Assembly (NCBI GenBank): GCA_964356545.1
Contig: CAYHHX010000010.1
Span: 1-18,452 of the forward strand
DNA from: JACPYG01 sp964356545
GTDB taxonomy: Bacteria; Patescibacteriota; Minisyncoccia; Minisyncoccales; Staskawiczbacteraceae
Direction of reading: 5' to 3'
Length of the DNA: 18,452 nucleotides
Position numbers and translations under genes: made by a program. Below, piece by piece: positions 14,336 to 18,452 of the stretch; position 1 is the stretch's first letter; each line of letters begins with the position of its first letter. The notes below the pieces were generated by a model. It ran no database searches, was not told the DNA's origin, and saw nothing but the letters and a program-made list of their open reading frames with translations.

Positions 14336-14839
14336 ATGAATTTAAATAAGGTATTTATTTTAGGAAATGTTACTCGCGACCCCGAAGTTCGCGCGTTGCC
14401 TTCCGGGCAATCTGTCACTAATTTTGGCATTGCCACAAACAGATTCTATACAGACGCTTCGGGCCAAAAAAAACAAGAAGCAGAATTTCATAATATTGTT
14501 TGTTTTGGAAAGTTAGCCGATATTAGCTCGAGATATTTAAATAAAGGGTCATTAGTTTTAATTGAAGGCAGAATAAAAACAAGGTCATGGCAAAATACTC
14601 AAGGATTAAAACAGTATAGGACAGAAATTGTTGCCGATGGCCTTCAATTAGCTCCAAGATCAATGGGCGGAGCGACGGCGGTAAATTCTGGAGGGAAAAA
14701 TTTTTCCGACCCAGAAACACAAGAGTCAAAACAAAACGATATACCAATAATTGAGGAAAATTATACTCCACCAGCCACATTTGCTAATAATGAAGAAAAT
14801 TCTTCTGAAGAAATAGATGTAAAAGATATTCCATTTTAA
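14336..14839 (+). CDS. ssb: Single-stranded DNA-binding protein SSB
   Basis: Binds and protects single-stranded DNA during replication, recombination and repair, and recruits partner proteins. An N-terminal OB fold runs from MNLNKVFILGNVTRDPEVR through FHNIVCFGKLADISSRYLNKG (51-71) and VLIEGRIKTRSW to about residue 108. A disordered linker (109-155) follows. The acidic tip ends in Asp-Ile-Pro-Phe (164-167), the partner-docking motif. The 167-residue length is typical. It sits between rpsF and rpsR, its classic position, and shares their transcript. RecA, its functional partner, is encoded nearby on the other strand. Confidence 0.97.
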   Translation: MNLNKVFILGNVTRDPEVRALPSGQSVTNFGIATNRFYTDASGQKKQEAEFHNIVCFGKLADISSRYLNKGSLVLIEGRIKTRSWQNTQGLKQYRTEIVADGLQLAPRSMGGATAVNSGGKNFSDPETQESKQNDIPIIEENYTPPATFANNEENSSEEIDVKDIPF

Positions 14840-14860
14840 TTTTAAGATAAATTAAAAATT

Positions 14861-15058
14861 ATGTTTTGTTATTTTTGTCAAAAAAATATTAATAGTGTAG
14901 ATTTTAAAAATACAGAATTACTGTCGCGTTTTATTTCTAGTTTTTACAAAATAAAACCAAGAAAAAAAACTGGTCTTTGTATGCACCACCAGAAAAAAAT
15001 TGCCACTGCAATTAAGAGGGCAAGACAAATTGGAATGATGCCATACACGCCGAAATAG
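14861..15058 (+). CDS. rpsR: Ribosomal protein bS18, zinc-binding (Cys+) form
   Basis: Small-subunit protein that pairs with bS6 on 16S rRNA. The 65 residues include the family core VDFKNTELLSRFISS (13-27) and the C-terminal KKIATAIKRARQIGMMPYT (45-63). Cys3-x-x-Cys6 together with Cys40 and His42/43 form a likely zinc site, which marks the Cys+ bS18 variant rather than the zinc-independent one. It is the last gene of the rpsF operon, 21 bases after ssb, and is followed by a strong terminator hairpin. Confidence 0.95.
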   Translation: MFCYFCQKNINSVDFKNTELLSRFISSFYKIKPRKKTGLCMHHQKKIATAIKRARQIGMMPYTPK

Positions 15059-15071
15059 AAATCGGGATTTA

Positions 15072-15108
15072 AAAAAACAGCCCTGAGTTTATCGAAGGAC
15101 TGTTTTTT
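15072..15108. terminator. Bidirectional rho-independent terminator between rpsR and recA
   Basis: AAAAAACAG pairs with CTGTTTTTT (15100-15108). After one C/A mismatch, CC (15082-15083) pairs with GG (15097-15098), closing a loop of about 13 bases. Poly-A on the left and poly-T on the right let it stop transcripts from both strands, which fits the convergent rpsR and recA genes. The upper stem and loop, CCCTGAG to CGAAGG (15081-15098), match the interspersed repeat seen in two proteins of this window. Confidence 0.85.
15081..15098 (-). repeat. Interspersed repeat, copy 3 (within terminator)
   Basis: On the minus strand it reads CCTTC, GATAAA, CTCAGGG, the same ends as the uvrC copy (CCTTC, seven bases, CTCAGGG) with one base less in the middle. 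The downstream TAAGCAA part is absent. Here it supplies the upper stem and loop of a terminator instead of a peptide. Confidence 0.5.
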
Positions 15109-15152
15109 GTTTTAAGCAAAAATATCCTTATTCCCGCTTAGGTATTCTAAAA

Positions 15153-16160
15153 CTATTTTTGCTCCATTGCGAGCTTTTTTATTTGTTTTGCCACTTCTGG
15201 ATTTTCTTTTAAAAAAGATTTAACAGCTTCTGTTCCCTGGCCTATTTTTTGACCTTCAAAACTAAAAAAACTTCCTGCCTGTTTTATAGCGCCACATTGT
15301 AATCCTGCACGAAATATATCTCCTGTTTTAGAAATTCCTTCGTTATAATAAATATCAAATTCGGCAGTACGAAATGGAGCAGCTACTTTATTTTTTATTA
15401 CTTTTGCTTTCACCCTATTACCTATAATCTCATCTCCCGATTTTATCTGAGCTGTTCTGGTTAAATTAATTCTTACAGAGGCATAAAACTTTAAAGCTAA
15501 TCCGCCCGGAGTGGTTTCAGGATTTCCAAACACCATTCCAATTTTCATTCTTGTTTGATTCAAAAATATAACCATTGTATTTGTTTTAGATACTATGCTA
15601 GAAAGCTTACGACACGCTTGCGACATCATTCTAGCCTGAAGCCCCATATGCTGGTCTCCAATTTCTCCTTCTATTTCAACTCTTGGCGTTAAAGCCGCTA
15701 CAGAATCTATAACAATAACATCAACTCTTTCTGATTTTACTAATGTTTCAACAATTTGTAATGCCTGTTCACCAGAATCAGGCTGAGATATTAAAAGATT
15801 ATCAATATTGACTCCAATTCTTCTTGCATAATCTGGATCCATAGCATGCTCAGCATCAATAAAAGCACCCACCCCTCCTTTTTTTTGAGCTTCAGCTAAT
15901 ATGTGTAACGACAATGTGGTTTTACCAGAAGATTCTGCGCCATATATTTCTATTATCCTGCCTCGGGGCATTCCTTTTACGCCAAGCGCTTGATCCATAG
16001 CAATAGACCCTGTCGGAATCACATCAACATCAACAGCCGAAACATCGCGAAGGTTCATAATAGCTCCTTCTCCAAAACGTTCTTTAATTTCATTTACCAT
16101 ATTCTCTATATCTTTATTGTGCTTTTCTTTTTCGTTTTCTTCTTTTTTTGTTTTTGTCAT
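15153..16160 (-). CDS. recA: RecA recombinase
   Basis: Forms ATP-dependent filaments on single-stranded DNA for strand exchange and the SOS response. The 335 residues are near the usual 340-355. Walker A is GAESSGKT (74-81), the catalytic Glu is Glu104 (DAEHAMDPDYA), and Walker B is VIVIDSVAAL (148-157). The L2 DNA-binding loop is NQTRMKIGMVFGNPETTPGG (201-220); it has Thr and Pro where E. coli has Ile and Thr. The lysine-rich N terminus (1-18) precedes the usual start region. The C terminus ends without the long acidic tail known from E. coli. It starts 12 bases after the corrected ftsK stop, so the two form an operon. There is no Shine-Dalgarno sequence. Confidence 0.98.
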   Translation of the reverse strand: MTKTKKEENEKEKHNKDIENMVNEIKERFGEGAIMNLRDVSAVDVDVIPTGSIAMDQALGVKGMPRGRIIEIYGAESSGKTTLSLHILAEAQKKGGVGAFIDAEHAMDPDYARRIGVNIDNLLISQPDSGEQALQIVETLVKSERVDVIVIDSVAALTPRVEIEGEIGDQHMGLQARMMSQACRKLSSIVSKTNTMVIFLNQTRMKIGMVFGNPETTPGGLALKFYASVRINLTRTAQIKSGDEIIGNRVKAKVIKNKVAAPFRTAEFDIYYNEGISKTGDIFRAGLQCGAIKQAGSFFSFEGQKIGQGTEAVKSFLKENPEVAKQIKKLAMEQK

Positions 16161-16172
16161 AATTTTAAATTT

Positions 16173-18452
16173 TTAAACTTTTTGCCATTCGGATTTACCT
16201 AGCTCTTCTGATTCATCAAGTCCGCTTGGNNNNNNNNNNNNNNNNNNNNNNNNNNNNNNNNNNNNNNNNNNNNNNNNNNNNNNNNNNNNNNNNNNNNNNN
16301 NNNNNNNNNNNNNNNNNNNNNNNNNNNNNAAACTTTTTGCCATTCGGATTTACCTAGCTCTTCTGATTCATCAAGTCCGCTTGGTTCTTTGCCTGGGCCA
16401 AATTGAATATCTGCCTTGTTTGCAAAAACATCTCTCGGTTTTGCTCCATCTGCTGGCCCTACTATTCCTTTTTCTTCTAACATATCAATTAATCTGGCCG
16501 CTCTTGAATAGCCAATTCTTAATCTTCGTTGTAAAAACGAAGCAGACGCTTTTTTAGTTTCCAAAACTATGCGTTTTACATCTTCAAATAATGGATCGTC
16601 ATCTCCGCTAAAAAATACTTCTCCCTCTTTAGGCTCTGACTGTTCCAAGCTCTCTTTCAAACTTTGGGCAATAACAGCTTGAGGTTCATCGATTTTTTGA
16701 CCTTGCTCTGCAACAAAGTCAGCTACTTTTTTAACCTCTTTTTCTGAAATATATGGTCCTTGAATTCTTGTAATTTTAGAAGATTTAGCAGACATAAACA
16801 ACATATCTCCGGCGCCCAATAACTTTTCGGCTCCGGCTGTATCTAAAACTGTTCTTGAGTCAACTTGGGAAGCAACCTGAAAAGTAACCCTCGAAGTAAT
16901 ATTGGCTTTAATTAGACCTGTAATAACTTCTACAGACGGCCTTTGAGTGGCTAGCACTAAATGTATGCCAGTTGCTCTTGCCATTTGGGCTAATCTTACA
17001 ATTCCAGCTTCCAGTTCTCTTCCCTTGGCCGCCATTAAATCTGCTAATTCATCAATAATTAAAACAATATATGGTAACTGCGATCCAGACACTACGACAG
17101 ATTTATTTTGATTATAAGCAGTAATATTTCTAGCCGGAATTTCAGAAAAAACTTCAAACCTTCTTTCCATTTCTTTTATTAACCACTGCAAAGCGTTCAT
17201 TGTTTTTGTCGCATCATAAATTACAGGGCACAATAAATGAGGTATATCATTGTAGTTTTGAAATTCTACTCGTTTTGGGTCAACCATAATCATTCTTAAA
17301 TTATCGGGAGTTGATTTGTATAGAAGGCTTAAAATTAAACTATTTAAAAATATAGTTTTACCAGTTCCTGTAGAACCAGCAACTAACATGTGGGGCATTT
17401 CTGTTAAATCAGCATAAACCGGAGAACCGGCAACATTCCTGCCTAAAGAAATAAGTAAAGGAGTATTGATGTTTTGATAATTTTGATGGGCAATCAAATT
17501 TCTTAAAGCAATGGTTGACCTTACTTTGTTTGGTACTTCAATGCCCACTAAAGACTTGCCAGGTATAGGAGCCTCAATCCTAATTGGATGAGCGGCCAGC
17601 GCTAGTGCTAAATTATTGGATAATGTTGTAATTTTTGATAATTTTACACCTTCTGCTGGCTTAAATGCATATTGGGTTACCGTGGGTCCTATATTTACTT
17701 CCGACATTTCAACAGGTATCCCAAAATTTTCTAGGGTTTTTTTAATAAGCATTGAGTTCTCTTTTATATTGCCTGAAGTTGGAGGAGTCTCATTTTTAGA
17801 AAGTAAATCTAATGGTGGCAGTGTAAAATTACCCTTAGAAACTACTACTGGTTTTTTTTCTTTTGTATCTTCTAATTTTTCTTTTTTAAATAAAGATATT
17901 CTGGGAGATAAAGGAACGGATGTTTCAGATTTTTCATCTTCTGTTCCTTTTATTTTAAAAGAAGTTCCTTCTCGCTTTCTTAGTATTTGTGACATAAAAG
18001 ACGGCCGTTTCTCTTCTTCTAATTTTTCTTTAGGTATTTCATTCCTAATAAACTGTAAAAATATAAAGAAACCTATTAAAATAATGGCCGAAAAGATAAT
18101 ATTAGCCGCTAAAAGCCCAAAACCTCCAACGAATAATTTTGCCATTAAAAATCCTGTCCATCCTCCCTGCATTTTAGTTAAATCCTGACTAGCTAAAATA
18201 CCAGAAATACCTAAAAGAGTAACAGTAATAGCTAAAAACATAGCTAATGTTTTTCCTTTTTTTCTTGACCTCAAAAATATTAATCCTCCCAAAAAGAAAA
18301 ATAAGGGAAGCGTGAAAACAACTTGCCCCACCAAAAACTTTGAAACATTTATAAAGATTCTCCCAGATACTCCGGCTTTATTCCAAAAAGAAAGACCCAC
18401 AACTACAGCAACCAAAAACATCAAAATCGCCTTAATCCATCTTTTTGTCCAA
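16173..18452 (-). CDS. ftsK: FtsK/SpoIIIE DNA translocase (5' end outside window; internal scaffold gap)
   Basis: Septum-located DNA pump that clears and segregates chromosomes at division. The frame is open to the right edge, so the N terminus lies outside; 707 residues are visible. Several hydrophobic helices (about 18030-18430) are followed by a charged linker, then the alpha/beta motor. Walker A GSTGTGKT is near 17357-17380, MVDPKRVEFQNYNDIPHLL follows, and Walker B IVLIIDELADL is near 17040-17075. The winged-helix gamma domain that reads orienting DNA sites is near 16400-16590 (RRLRIGYSRAARLIDMLEEKGIVG). Removing the 100 N and one copy of the 55-bp duplication gives a natural end, SEWQKV, with TAA at 16175-16173. 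The first base of a longer reading through the N run is an artefact. Confidence 0.93.
16175..16229. repeat. Left copy of 55-bp assembly duplication
   Basis: Identical over 55 bases to 16330-16384. The two copies flank the N run directly, as two contig ends that overlap but were joined as if separated. Confidence 0.95.
16230..16329. other. Scaffold gap of exactly 100 N
   Basis: One hundred undetermined bases, the usual placeholder for a gap of unknown size. Since the flanks are the same 55-bp sequence, no bases are probably missing. Confidence 0.97.
16330..16384. repeat. Right copy of 55-bp assembly duplication
   Basis: Identical to 16175-16229. In ftsK this copy is in the correct frame and encodes the C-terminal residues from PSGLDES to the final KV. 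Confidence 0.95.

Noticed and set aside
16199..16329. FtsK tail read through the N run, ending ADLMNQKS
   Set aside because: Reading through an arbitrary 100 N shifts the frame into the duplicated copy; the correct end is WQKV followed by TAA at 16175-16173.
18422..18424. TTG (with ATG next) as the ftsK start
   Set aside because: The frame remains open upstream to the window edge and encodes a typical basic FtsK segment (TKRWIKAIL), so the real start is outside.
1..18452. Alternative genetic code with UGA as Gly or Trp
   Set aside because: UGA ends the dehydrogenase gene in the ATGA overlap with RNase J, and Trp is encoded by TGG throughout.
1..18452. CRISPR array or defence system
   Set aside because: No regularly spaced direct repeats and no cas, restriction or toxin-antitoxin genes are visible.

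Overview
AT-rich metagenomic contig window carrying an ordinary bacterial core-gene set. Several traits together suggest a Candidate Phyla Radiation (Patescibacteria, probably Parcubacteria-type) bacterium: compact AT-rich genes, almost no Shine-Dalgarno sequences, a shortened UvrC, an oligopeptide-binding protein with a peptidoglycan-binding domain inside it, a large Pro/Thr/Glu-rich membrane protein, and RNase J next to trpS. This assignment is inference. UGA is used as a stop, for example at the end of the dehydrogenase gene, so the SR1/Gracilibacteria code 25 does not apply.

Layout. 1-1460 (-): 5' part of a large membrane/surface protein running off the left edge. 1507-4305 (-) uvrA and 4409-5704 (+) uvrC are divergent from a 103-bp region with a promoter on each strand. 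5762-6374 (+): a four-helix membrane protein and secG. 6379-6540: a 162-bp near-perfect palindrome bounded by TA that supplies the start codon of the next gene. 6534-8561 (+): membrane-anchored solute-binding protein. 8592-8674: tRNA-Leu(CAG), followed by a second tRNA-3'-end-like segment split by two hairpins. 8749-12453 (+): 2-hydroxyacid dehydrogenase, RNase J and trpS. 12471-13805 (-): phosphohexomutase, divergent from rpsF-ssb-rpsR (13877-15058, +). A bidirectional terminator separates rpsR from the convergent ftsK-recA operon (18452-15153, -). ftsK is cut by the right window edge and disturbed by an artificial 100-N scaffold gap.

Functions. The window covers DNA repair and chromosome handling (UvrA, UvrC, SSB, RecA, FtsK), translation (bS6, bS18, TrpRS, tRNA-Leu), RNA turnover (RNase J), protein export (SecG), peptide uptake or sensing, and sugar-phosphate metabolism. 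No phage, CRISPR or defence locus is visible.

The most unusual content is small: the start-codon-bearing palindrome, the tRNA with two competing 3' halves, and interspersed short repeats. Copies of one repeat family appear as in-frame peptides in two proteins and as a terminator hairpin. Several genes have a -10 box only six bases from the ATG, which suggests leaderless mRNAs. No window interval over 300 bases lacks a gene.
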